Positions 47,821-60,300 of a DNA stretch of 64,000 bases are shown here, piece after piece (the first letter of the stretch is position 1; each line of letters opens with the position of its first letter). The notes beneath the pieces are model-generated. The model did no database searches. It was not told the DNA's origin and saw only the letters and a list, made by a program, of their open reading frames with translations. This DNA is from Anagrus nilaparvatae (lineage: Eukaryota > Arthropoda > Insecta > Hymenoptera > Mymaridae). A program made the position numbers and the translations under genes. The DNA is taken from positions 17,796,501 through 17,860,500 of the forward strand of contig JAKSXM010000007.1 of NCBI GenBank assembly GCA_022575985.1, in the 5' to 3' direction.

Positions 47821-48111
47821 ATGATACCAGACAGAGATTCATACTGGATAAAGCCAAAAATAGTAAAAGTAATAGAATCCTCAAACCTTGAAAACGAAAA
47901 CAATCAATTAAAATATGAAACAGAAGAAAGCCAAGAATCAGAAATTAAATCCCCAAATAATGCATGGGAACGTTACATTTATTTAATAAATTCAATGGAT
48001 AAAAGAGGTGAAAAATACAATAAAAAATTATTATTAGAAGCTATGTTTCTAGGCAATAATTTAATTTATACAAATCAACATAATAATAATAATAATAATA
48101 ATTGTGTATGA
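47821..48111 (+). CDS. small unknown hydrophilic protein, 96 residues
   Basis: The ORF follows a good acceptor (TTTTCATAG ending at 47811) and begins with ATG after an in-frame stop in the candidate upstream exon (donor GTAAGT at 47241, intron 571 bp). An AATAAA lies about 105 bp after the stop (48215-48220). The protein is charged, without signal peptide or membrane segment: MIPDRDSYWIKPKIVKVIES, an acidic Glu/Asn/Ser region, then NAWERYIYLINSMDKRGEKY and NKKLLLEAMFLGNNL, and an Asn-rich end from an AAT microsatellite. Two Trp residues and the helix-like second half speak for real coding. The motif spacing W-x-x-Y..L..M..R vaguely recalls small adaptor or BESS/MADF-like C-termini, but I cannot assign a family. 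Confidence 0.45.
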   Translation: MIPDRDSYWIKPKIVKVIESSNLENENNQLKYETEESQESEIKSPNNAWERYIYLINSMDKRGEKYNKKLLLEAMFLGNNLIYTNQHNNNNNNNCV

Positions 48112-50776
48112 TGATAATAGATAATTTTATTAGCTGATGTAGTACTAAAATATAAATAATTATCTTAGGCTTAAATAGTGTTAAACTAGTCAAGACGTTT
48201 ATAATGTATTAAACAATAAATAATTAATTTATTGTTCTTATTATATATTATACATACAGTAAAAAACCAAATTTTTGTATTATATTTTTAAAAAATAATT
48301 TTAATGTATATCTAGTCTTGTGTGAAAATTATTTTAAAAATCAAATTTAGTGGCATTATAAAATAGAAATATGCAGTATTTATCAATAAATATTTTGTAA
48401 TTTTATAGAAAAAATTCAGTAAATAATAAAATATGTTATATTTCTACAAACAATCATTTTTTTAACCCCTTGTATTGCATATTTAGGATACTTTGCTTAA
48501 AATTTCAAACAGTTCAAACAAAGTATTTTATTTTTAGGATACGCTTCTGATTTTCATCAGATGACTTTATATCCCATCAGCGCCTAATGCACCATTTTTG
48601 GACAGATGAATTATGAAATAATAGTAAAGTTTTTAACTAAGGGAGCAAAAAAAAAAGAATTACCCAGATCTTACGTTAATAACGTAATCTGGGGCATTTT
48701 TTTGCCCCCATGGACAAAACGAAGTTTTTCTTTTTCAATGTGGAAAAAACGCGTTTTTTCGATTTCTTTGCGGGGCAAAAAAGATTTTTCGACCCACTAT
48801 AAGGAAGAAAAATAATAAATATTATAGGGCAAAAAATGCCAGCCAATTAGTTATTTAGGTCACTCTTCCTATTTTCAAAGTCAACCAATAATGTAGAGTT
48901 AATTCCGAAATATTTATCTGTTCAAGAGTGGTCGATAAGACATTAATGGGTTAAATGGATTAAATCACATAATACTACTCTAAAAAAAATTTTTCATTAA
49001 ATATTTGTCCTAATAAAATAAATTTTAGATCTTGCCTGAAACTTCAAGAAAGCAACCCAATTGTGCGCATTTAAAAGATTATAGCAAAAATTATAAGATT
49101 TTTTTGTCATTGGATATATTAAAAAGTAAAAATACGATAGTGTATAAATTGCAACAAAAAAGGCATTTTAAAAATATACGGGTATATTTTTAGAGTATTT
49201 ATTTATAAAGACCCCCTTTTTTAAAGCAACATATTAAATTATTTTTACAACGGAAATTTATACAAATCATATTTTTTTTAGATCCTTAAATAAAATATTT
49301 TTCTTTTCTTACTTTATTGAATCTTTAAAATATGTTTAATAAGATTATAAATGAAGTGGGCACCACGGAGCTAGGCACGTAGCCAGAATTTTTTGCTTTA
49401 TATATGGGGGCTGATTTAAAATAAATAAAAAAATTTTAAAAGACCCAGAAAAAGTAACATATTTTAATACAAATATTGTATGCTTGCGTGAATGATGTAA
49501 CTTATAATTAATTTTTAAGATCCCACCCAGAGATATCCGCTAATATTTTTAACACTTTAACTTCTCCCCTGGTTATTTCAATAGAAATTAAAAAAAAAAT
49601 TATTTAAAAAATTTTTTAGCTTAGAAAAAAATTATTGATGCAAGAACTCAAAAAATGTAATAGGAAAAATGGAACCTTTTAGAGGAAATTTATTAATTTA
49701 TGTTGTTTCTGAGATATAAAAATATGAAAATCAAATTAAAAAAAAATATTCACATAGAAATGTTAATATCCTTAAAAATTAAATTACGGAATTTCTATCA
49801 ATAAAGTACGTTTTCAATGTGATAAAATGACTAAGATTAATGAAAATTAGTGGAAAATGTTAATAAACATTTTAAATTGTAAATTTTAACCGATTATTAA
49901 AATTAAAATTAAGGAAAATTATGGTATTAACAGAGGGGAAAAAAATTGGTTTTAAATGTTAAACGAAGATTTGTATGATTTTAAAGTTAAAATTAATATG
50001 GTAAAAATGAAAGCTTTTTTGAAAATATGTTTGGGTAAATCAAGAAAAACGAGTTTTAAGATAAAGGTTGATCTTCAAAAATTGATTCCATATTACTTTT
50101 TTCCAAAAGTACTGCTAAAAAAATAAAGCCTCCATGCCAAGTTTTAGTTTCTAAGATTCTCAAATGTTTAATAAAAAATTCTCTGAGTTTTCAATTTTTG
50201 GAAGACAATTTCGTTTATCGCAATACTTTGAGAAAAATGGCTAATTTTTCTTACTTTTTACATACCTATTTGCAGAAAATTTTCTATAGGGACTTAAAAG
50301 GAAACAATTTTTCATACAAAAATAATCGTACACGGCAAAAAATATTTTTTGTTTTGCAAGAATGCTTAAATTTTCAAGAAAATGTTTGAATTTCTGATTT
50401 TTATCACATGCCTTATATACATAATACAACTCAAAAAAAATTCTTTTACATGTTTGGCCTGAAGAACTTGTTAATAAACAATATAAATAAAAAAAATTTA
50501 TAAATTTAAGCAACATTTCGATTCTGTTTGAAAATTTAAGTACTATATTAGATCCAAGAAATCGAGTAATAACATAATATTTCCTAAAACCATAAAAAGA
50601 ATTTAATATTATAAATATATATATGTGGGCATATCCATTTCTTATTCTTCCTCGAGTATTCTTTCTGGAAGACCACGCCAACTCCTATGCTTAAATGTTG
50701 AGCTGGCTTGGTCTTCACTAAAAACCCACTGTATCACGTGACCAACCCGAAAACCCTTATTTAGAAGCTGCTTTAA
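48112..50776. other. AT-rich intergenic DNA, nothing recognised
   Basis: It contains the probable 3' UTR of the preceding small gene and a short GC-richer patch at 48620-48800 with the palindrome TTACGTTAATAACGTAA. A 146-codon minus-strand ORF (50681-50241) is judged to be chance. An outer fragment matching the far end of the foldback structure ('catatccattt') lies near 50630. Confidence 0.5.
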
Positions 50777-51930
50777 TACAAAAATGTGCGCACCTATGAC
50801 TCCGATCGGGCTCAAATTTTCATAGGTGTTTTGAAGTAATAAAAACCTCAGCTAGCCAAAATTTCAACCATTTCGCAGGACGGGTTGCCGAGATACAAGT
50901 TCTAAAAGTTCCCAAAATAGCTGTTTTTAGCCAATTTTCAAAAGTTTACTGGGCTTCAAGGATTAATCTAAAAAACATCCGGCTCATCTCATTTTTTTCC
51001 TTGAATTTTCAACTTTTACTAAACAAATTTTCAAAAAGTTTCAAGGAGTTGATTTTTACTGGTATTGATTAACGTAAGATTCATTTTATCGAAAAAGGCT
51101 GATTTTTGAACTTAAATTGTGACTCAGCATCATTAGCTTAAGACTTTCAATTGGTTTTGTTAAGAACGTCTATCAAAGACCTTTCAAATGAGATCTTAAA
51201 CGTTAAAAAAGTTTATCAGGGACCGGAGATATAAGCAATTGAAAGTTGTCTGTTTCCGAAAATATCGTTTTTTTTAGGCTGAGTCTACGTAAGCGTTTGT
51301 ATACGAATTCGCATGCAAATATTTGCATCGTGCCAACCTATGCTTATTTTAATAATACTTTTGCTGCTCCCTCTAGTGCGATAATTAAAGCGCGAAAATT
51401 CAAAATTTAAATAAATCTAAAAACCTAAAAGGGTTAAAATTATTAAATTTTTAAAAAATTCATTTAAAAATATAAACTTAAAATAAAGTAAAATGGTTTT
51501 AATCCAAGAAAGGAAGTAAATTTTTTTGTAAAATGAGACAGTAATTATACGCAAGTCAGATCAACTTGAAACCTTTTGCAATTTGTCAAGTAAGGTGTCA
51601 AGTTCAAAAGTAAACAACTTTGGTTGGTTGCAATTAGTCCGAAATGTTGCAAAAATTGGCCAAACTGTTTTTTTTGGCCAAAAATAAATAAATATTTAAT
51701 ATCTCGGGAAATATTAAATGAATTTTGTTGAAAATAGGTACTAGGGGCTTTTTTGGGTCGCTGATTACGATTTTAATGTCAGAAATTTCTCAATCACCCT
51801 GTAAACAGTAAAAACTACCCTTTTTTAGGGGTTGTTTTTAAAAATTTTGGGATTTTTGCTAAAATTATCAAATGAATGGCATTTTTTTAGAAAAATTAAT
51901 TGAAGATATTTATTTATTTTATTATGGACT

Positions 51931-52600
51931 GAAATTGAGATATAAGGTTTAATAATAGGGGGGTTAAAACTACCCCCAGAGTAAGAAAAAGTACAAAAAA
52001 TATGACCTCCTTTATTTTTGTATTTGGATCAATTTTTTGAAAATTTTTTATCGTATATTTACTATTATGAAATTAATTACACCCCTCCCCCCGGGGGGGG
52101 GGGTGGTTAAAACTACCCCTAAATTTATAAAAAAAAAAAAAAAATTAAATTTATTTGTTATTAAATTTTTTTTGCCTCTTTTCGTTTTACAGCAGAAAAA
52201 GTAACAAGATTTGCAACCCTGGGTGTAAAAAGTACCCTACAATGTACAAAAAATTGGCCCGATATTGAGATATAAGGTTTAATAATAGGGGGTTTAAAAA
52301 CTACTCCCAGAATTAGAAAAAATACAAAAAACATGACCTCATTATTTTTTTGTGTATTTGGATCAATTTTTCGAAAATATTTTGTCTTATATTTACTATT
52401 AAGAAATTAATTCAGCCCCTAAGCCAAGGGGGGGGGGGCTGGAACTACAACAAATTTTTAAAAAATGAAAAAAAAGGTATTAAGTTTTTTTTGTTGACCC
52501 TTTTCGTTTTACAGCCAAAAAAGTTACAATATTTTCAATCCTGGGGCTGAAAAGTACCCCAAAATGTAAACAAAATTTAAAAAAGTCGTAATTAAATTTT
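51931..52600. repeat. 330-bp tandem duplication with G-tracts
   Basis: Two consecutive units both contain GAGATATAAGGTTTAATAAT, then GGGGG, 'cccagaattagaaaaa'-like text, 'catgacctc', 'gtatttggatcaatttt', 'atatttactatta', a G-run and 'cttttcgttttacag'. Unit spacing is 330 bp. Diverged copies with no coding frame. Confidence 0.6.
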
Positions 52601-52747
52601 TTTTTAAAAATCTTTCAATGTAAGCACAATAAATAGCGATGTGTAGGGGGTATTGTAATGATTGTAAAGAGATAAAGAAAGAAGGAGCGATCACATTATT
52701 CTATTAGACAAAGGCCGTCGCATACAATATATAAATCTGTTACCTTT

Positions 52748-52940
52748 AAAGTCCGCTTAGCCGATAAAGTTAGCTTTAACTTGTTAAGCGGAAACCGTTA
52801 AAGTTAGTTTTTAACAACAATTTAAAATGAGCAACAATATTAAACGAAAAATGGAGATTAAAAAAAACATTGTTGGTATGTAGGGTACGTTAGGTTAGCC
52901 TAAACCTAAATAAATGTACTTTATCGGGAGAGCGGACTTT
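52748..52940. repeat. 193-bp nested inverted-repeat element
   Basis: AAAGTCCGCTTAGCCGATAA at the left pairs with TTTATCGGGAGAGCGGACTT at the right. It is non-coding and lies near the centre of the foldback structure. Confidence 0.5.
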
Positions 52941-54952
52941 AACAATAACATATCCATGGAAAAAAACACGTTTGCGAAAATTTTTCGCGTAAAAATTTTC
53001 CGTTTAATTAAATATCTATACGAAAAAAACACAAACCTTTGACTTTCGTACCTTATTTATTACTTATTTCAGGTTTAACGGCTAATTTACAGCTTAAAAA
53101 AGTCTGAATTTGAAATTTTATAACAGCATTTTATACAGTTATCATGTAAACATAAGGTACTGTACGAAAATTTTTCATAAAACTTAGAAATCTAGTGACC
53201 TAATGGATTATGTATAAAAATTGTTTGGAATTGCTGAAAAAAAAAAGGAATTTTGGCCATAACTTTTTTTTGGCTAATGATAACGAGATGTACAATGAAC
53301 CATTTCAAAGCTAAGGTTAACGCCGAAATTTCATGTCATATGCAAAATTTTAATTGGATTGGCCATTTTTCTTTAATTTCGCCGAACAAAAAAGAGCATT
53401 TACCGTTGTAAACAGAAAATAGGCAATTTTAAACGGCCAAATCTGCTTGCAGACGAAAAATTTTAACAAAAACTTGAAGTACAAACAACTTGAAATAAAT
53501 GCTAAAAAACTTGACTGTTTAAAATAAATAATGTTCAAGCTGCTGGCCAAAAACTGAAAATGTTTTAAAAAATACACGATTTTACCGAACTTTGTCAGGC
53601 CAAAACATAAACAATAATTACCCGATAGGGTCAAAAATTGCTGGACATATTTAGGAACATGTGTTCTGACTTTTCACCGAAGGATTTTTTTTTCGAAGCA
53701 ACTCAGCCCAGATGGCGCTAAAAAATTGGCATGAAAAATTTTGGAAAAAATTTTTTTTTGCCCATAACTTTTCTTCTGGTTATTTTAAACGGTTCTAGGT
53801 GGTCTCAAAATTTTCCCAATTTTATCATCTTGAAAAACGATAAGAATAATTTTTTTTGTAAAAGTAATATTTTTCCAGATATTTACGCCAGAACGATCCG
53901 GTTTCTTGATTTTTCGTTAAACAACCATTTTTGACTTGTCATATCTCCTTTAATATTTTTCGTACACAAAAAAAATAAAAACCGCTGTCTTTGTCAACGA
54001 AAATACTTAAAATTAGTAATACATAATTTTTTTTGTAATTCTACCAGATTCCAAATAAAATTAAAAAAACTAAAAAAAAAAAAAATTTTTTTTGGCAAAA
54101 ATCACACTTTTCATTGCGCTGTAACTCGGAAGGGGTGCATTTTTATGAAAAATTGCAATCAATGTTTTTATCTTAAAAAATGGTAATTTATCGATTGGTT
54201 AGGATATTTTTTTTACCCCCCCCCCCCCAATGAGTTCCACCCCCCCCCCCGCCCCCCACCCTTTTGGCAACCAACGGAAGTTGTTTACTTTTGAACTAGA
54301 CACCTTTCTTAACAAATTGCAAAAGGTTTCAAGTTGATCTGACTTGCGTATAATTACTGCTACCAGATTTTACCCCCTTTCCTTGACTATTTTATAAACA
54401 ATAATTTTTTAAAAATTAAACTATTTAACAAGTTTATTACCTTTCGTTTTATTTAAAATTTGAATTTTCGCGCCATTCATCGCGGACTATAATTATTTTT
54501 TTTCTCTGCATAGGTTGGCACTATGCAAATATTTGCATGCGTATACGTATACAAACGCCTTAACAACTAATCGTCTGCAAAATTTTTCTCTGAGCACCTT
54601 AAGGTCTGAAATTTCAGGAAAGCTTTTTTTGATATTAAAAAAAATTCCCTGAAAATTTGGGTGATGGTATTGGCTTCTATTCGTAGATATAAGACTCTGA
54701 AAATGTGGAATAATTGGACCAATATTGGCCAATAACTGGTTAAGGGATCAGCAAAAATCATCTTTTAAAAATAAAGATAATAAATAATAAATTTTTAAAA
54801 ATTGGCTAAAAACAGCTATTTTGGGACCTTTTAGAACTTGTATCTCGGCAACCCATCCTGCTGAAATTTTTGGCTGACTGAGTTTTTTATTACTTCAAAA
54901 CACCCCTGAAAATTTGAGTCCAATCTGTGTCATAGGTGCGTACATTTTTGTA

Positions 54953-57365
54953 TGAAAAGTAATGGATATGCTCATGTATGCAAGCACATATCCAGAGGGG
55001 AGACCAAGGAGGCCTTGCCCCCCCCCTCCCCAGAAAAAACAATTTTTTGAAAAATAGCAAAATTTTTTACCTTTTCAAAATTTAAAAATTTTTTATTAAC
55101 AATTATTACTTATGTTTGATTTTTAAGAAATTTAAACCATCAATTTGAATATTAATAAGTTCTGGCCCTCTCCGAAAATTGTTGGCCCCTCCCGAAAATA
55201 TTTTCTGAATACGTGCTTGATATACGTATACCTAAATTTAAAAAAAAGTAAAAATTTTTGGTGTACATCCTGATTAGTGTACAAACACATTTAGGCGTAA
55301 CGTAAAAATTGGTTTTTCAGCATTTAGGGATCACAAAACATGCTAATATGCATAAAAATCGAAAATCGAAATTTTTACTATAACAAATTAAGATTTCTAT
55401 CAGGAACCAATTTGAAATGAAGGTTTATTGTTAATTTTTAGGCATGAAGAAATAATAAAACGAATATACACATATTATAAATTTCTTTATTTTAAAATCA
55501 TCCAAAACAATTGAGTTAATTACAAGAAATCAAAAAAAAAAAAAAAAGAATTTTCTTTTTGATTTTATTAATTTACATCGAACATTATAATACATATAAC
55601 TTTATAAAAATTATTTAATTCATATAATAATTCACGTGTTTCACATAATTATAATATTATAAATCTTAATTTTATTATAATTAATAATTAATTTTATACT
55701 AAAAATTTACATAATAATTTTAATAATTAATAAGTATCGTATATTTCGGTATTTTTTTAATGTCCGAAATGATGATCTATAAACATTTTTTGAGAATAGG
55801 AAAATATACCAGTGAATGACTAATTCCGTGCCATAATCTTATATTTTCAGAAAAGGGACGATCATTCACTGCGACCTGATAAGTTACTTTCTAGTCCAGT
55901 TACCTAAAAATTGAAATTTCGAATTTCAATTGAGAAAATCATGGTCACCAAAGGTTAAAAATTTAAAATTTTTATAAATAGTTGCATTTTTTTGGAAGTT
56001 AGAGAATATTATTTTAGAATTTTTTTTTAGGAAGATTTAGCAATAAAAAATCTGATGCAGAATTTCATCTTTCTAAAAAGAACGGAAAATTAATAAAATT
56101 TTTAGTTGCTGCTGGAAATATGAACTTCTGCATTTGGTTTCTTATTACGAATTTCTTGTAATTTTCTTCCTGTCTATAAAATCATTTGAAAAAATAAGAT
56201 TTTTCTTGTCAGTGTTTAACTTTAAAAAGCATGCATTTTCAGTAGTGCAAAAAAGACGCGTTTTTTATCGTTGACGAAAAAAAAACATGTACCTTGATCC
56301 GCCTTGATCCTAAAAAAATGTCCCGAAATTTTGAAATTTAATATTTTTATTATTATTATTTGATTATTATAAGTTTTTGAGCTTGCGTCGGACGTTAATT
56401 TATGTAGAATCTGAAGTGTTCTTTAATTTTTTTTTTGGCCATATAGGGGCCGTAATTTGTCAGCTTTTAGAATTATTCTTCAGAATATGCATTTATTGTA
56501 AAAAAAAATTAAGATATGTTTCTCTGTTCTTCTTGTTACTGGCAAAGAAAATAAAGACAAAATTTTTAGGTCATAAACTATTATTTGCGCTAAAGTTATT
56601 TTTCACAACTAAACTCAACTGGTTAGAAAATTTTAAATCACTAATTTGCCTCGATTATGATTTTAAAAATTTCCACTTTTCTTTAATAAATCATCATTTT
56701 GGACCTTAAAATAATGCTTTATTTTATTATATTATAAAAACCAATAATTTATAACTAATTTCGTATTTTTATTACAAATCTTGTTTTTTTTTTGTTCTTT
56801 AAAATTTTTTTTCTTTGGTTCAAAAACATTTATATATATAAATGGCACTCATGCACATAAATGTAAATTAATAAATTACAAATTTAAAAATTATTAAAAA
56901 TTTAATATATAATTACATATAAAATCATTCTTTTATCCATTTTTCATACATTAATATATAAATTTTTTTGTCCTTTTTACATTGTGCAAATAAAAATTTT
57001 ACAACAAATGCATTACAAACATTCTGTAAATATACTCTTATACACTAACATTATTTCATATTTATCATTAAATTAATTCTCATAAAAGATTGTATTAGTA
57101 AATTCATTAATCTTTTTTTTTTATTTTTTGTTTTTTTTTTACAATTATTATTTTTTTTTTTTGGTAATACTTTTTTTTTGTTGCAATTATGTATAATTTA
57201 TTATAAAAAAGCTCATATCGATAAAAAATTTTTTTTTAAATAATACCTTAAAGATATGTTTACCTTTTTTTTTTAAAAAAATATGCTTATGCAATAAAAA
57301 TTTATGATAACAGCTTTCACACACAGATTTTTTAATATTTTTAAAATAAAATTAATAACTAAATC
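54953..57365. other. 3' flank of the P5B-ATPase gene, AT-rich
   Basis: The part next to 57366 must hold the ATPase 3' UTR. The rest has T- and A-runs, a C-tract near 55018-55030 and a diverged repeat fragment near 56200-56300. A 110-codon plus-strand ORF (56377-56709) shows no protein-like features. Confidence 0.5.
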
Positions 57366-60300
57366 TCAAGATGGTAAATTATTTAATTCAATCTTTGTTT
57401 TATCATTTATTGATTTAAAATTGTCACAGTTATTGTACATTTTAGAATTTTCGTTATTTAATACTTTTTCAGATTCTTTACTTATTAATAATGTTGTATA
57501 ATTATTTAATCCATTTCTTGGTAATGTTGCTATTGGATTAACTTGTTGATTTCTTTTGATTTTATCTCTATCGATATCTTTTGCTGATTCTGAACTTAAT
57601 CTTGGGTTACTACCAAATAAATTAGATGCATTAGCTGATATTTGTTTATCTGATTTCTTATTTACATTAATTGGTTCATTTTCATCAGAGTAATTTAATA
57701 CATTTTGCATTGATACTGTATTTCTACGTTCATCGTATAAAGCTCTTGGATTTAAAGGAACTTCACGAGTAGATCCGCCGAATTTCTGGCAATGAAATGG
57801 CAATAAATAATTTTCCTTTACGTTTGATGTACTTTCTTCTTTTTTATTTGCGTCAGAAGTATTATTACAGTCTTCCAAAAATGTTTCACTTATTTTCCTT
57901 TCTATTTTAATTTCAGTAACTTGATTTTGTCGACTAAAATCAATATGTGCAGTTTCTGGAATAGGTTCTTGTGCTATTGGTGGCCAATATTTATTTTTCA
58001 TCATATCTCGTTCTAATGCCAAAAATTTTTTTCTTGATTTATTTATATTATGGAAGCGCGAACGAAGTTTTTTAAATACAAGATATTCGATAATAAAATA
58101 TTCTACAAAAACAGCTATTAAGAAATTGGCAAGACCATACAATAAAATTAAAAATCGGAAGGTTATATCTTCTGGTATAATTAATTCGAACCAATCAGCT
58201 AGCATTTTAAAAGGAGATATTGATAAATAAATAGAAAATGCACTTAGCAATACAAATGAAAGAAGTAGACCATAATTAGTGTAAATAGATTTTCTGTATG
58301 GTCTACCTTTAGAAAACACAACTGCCAAAATAATATATTGTATAGAACTTATAATAAAAATTGTATAATTCTCATTACAACCAATGAGTTCATTATGATG
58401 ACCAGATGCACTAAAAGGAATATACCAACTCATCTGCCTGAGGCTCCACAAGCTTAAGTACTGAAATACTATGACAATTATGATTTGTAAAAGTAAACTA
58501 AGTATTGGGGTAGCACTCAGCAAACTTGTTAAAGGTGGAGTTTTAACAAGTGGTCCATCATAAGCTTTAGTTTTACCAAAGAAAAACGCAAATATTGATA
58601 TAATAAATAAATCAATATATAAAAATTCAATATCTGTTAAATTAGATTCTATACTGTACAGTAACATAACAGAAATAAATTGAGTCAAAGAATATGCTGC
58701 CATGTATTTGAAAATTCCAAATGATGTAACTAATGCTGCTCTTCCTTCTCTAATAACTGTTAAAACACAAGATATGTTTGTTTCTTTGCTGGTAAATGGG
58801 GATGCTACAGATGATTCAGTATCTGACAAGGATATACCTGTGTGTGCAGCTTTTAGAGCCCCACAATCATTGGCTCCATCCCCTACCATAGCTAAAAAAA
58901 TATTTGTTATGATTTTTTTGAAAGTACTTTTTTATATTTAGAGAATTTGCTTTCCTGGAAGCTATTATTTTTTAAATTATTAAAAAAAAATATATATTGA
59001 ATTTAATAAAATAAATTTTAAATTTAGTTTTCTTACCAACATAATATCCAAGTGCTTGCAATTCTTGCACCAATTGTTGCTTTTGATCTGGAGACATTCT
59101 AGCAAATATAGTCCCACGGGTTGTTAATTTTGGTATAAGTTCTGGGTAATAATGTTTTAATAAAGCCCAAGTTTTGCCAGTTAGTGAAAATACATAATCA
59201 TTTTTTTTTGTGCGAACTTTAGCTTCAATATCTTTAGAAGAGCGCTTAACACTAAAATAATTTCAAATTTGTTAATAAGGATATTTAATTTTAAAAAATA
59301 ATTTTCAATAAATAAGAATAAAAATGTTATTTAGCTAAGTAATTTTTCAGATTCATAATAATAAAATATATTCTAATGTAAGCCCGTTAAAAATTCAAAT
59401 TACATATCTACTAGAAATGATATTGAAATTGATAAATGTAATTAGTTTGTTACTTAAGTAAAAAAATTAAATTTTTGGATAGTATGCAGGGAAAACAATT
59501 TTTTAATAATCATCATGGCTAAATTACTGAATTACTAAAACATTAGTATCTTTGAATAATGCTAATCATCATGAATATCAACGAAATAGAGAAAGAGATA
59601 TTTGATCATTTTTAAATTCATAAAAATAATAAAATGCGAGACTGAAATATAATACTAAATTAATTACAAAATTGATTCAAAAATAGGTACCAAAAGAAAA
59701 AAATTTACTTCTTCAAAATTTTACTGCTTGATTTTAGTTAAACATTTCCATTGCACTTATAATGAATGTTATGTTAAAATTAGACAATAACATAAAAAGT
59801 ACTTACTCAACAGAGTTGCAGTTTACTACAATGTCTCCTCGATTATTAATGCCAAAACCACCAATACTTTCAATAGTTTCCATGCTTACAACACTATTAA
59901 GATCAGTAATTTCACTTGTGTCACCCTCTGTTACACCATTTGGAGTTAACAGACTTTGTACTTTTTGAGTATCACTTCTTGTAAAATAAATTTGTGGCTT
60001 GGCTTGATTTGGTTGCTGGATTGCAGATACTGCTATAACAGGTACTCCAGGTTTAACAATATCACAATCTCTTGCAACAGATAAAGCAGTTAACATATTA
60101 TCTCCTGTAACCATAACTACTTTAATTTTTGCATCATTTAACGCAGCAATAACTGGCATGGTTTCGGGTTTCAAACGATTTTCTAAAATAACAAATCCTA
60201 AAAAATTTAGCTCAGATTCAGCTTTTTCTCGAGTCATCCTTTGTACTTTAGCATAGGCAAGCTTTTTTAGTGACTTGTGAGCTAATGCTATCACTCTATA

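Larger units (their letters stand above)
50777..54952. mobile_element. 4.2-kb foldback structure with interrupted long inverted arms
   Basis: Three blocks pair across the centre. 50777-50940 pairs with 54797-54952 (TACAAAAATGTGCGCACCTA against its diverged inverse; 'aacttgtatctcggcaaccc' inverse to the left 'gggttgccgagatacaagtt'). About 51285-51345 pairs with 54510-54560 (GCAAATATTTGCAT cores). About 51550-51630 pairs with 54267-54360 (ACGCAAGTCAGATCAACTTG against CAAGTTGATCTGACTTGCGT). The arms therefore exceed 800 bp each. The centre has a 330-bp tandem duplication, homopolymer C/G runs and a nested inverted repeat. No transposase frame is visible. It may be a large foldback transposon or two inverted copies of one repeat. 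Confidence 0.6.

Noticed and set aside
50241..50681. 146-codon minus-strand ORF
   Set aside because: Composition is typical of AT-rich non-coding DNA (Phe/Tyr/Lys/Ile noise), with no domain, splice or poly(A) context.
56377..56709. 110-codon plus-strand ORF beginning with a non-ATG start
   Set aside because: No protein-like motifs; Phe/Leu-rich translation of T-rich DNA in the ATPase 3' flank.
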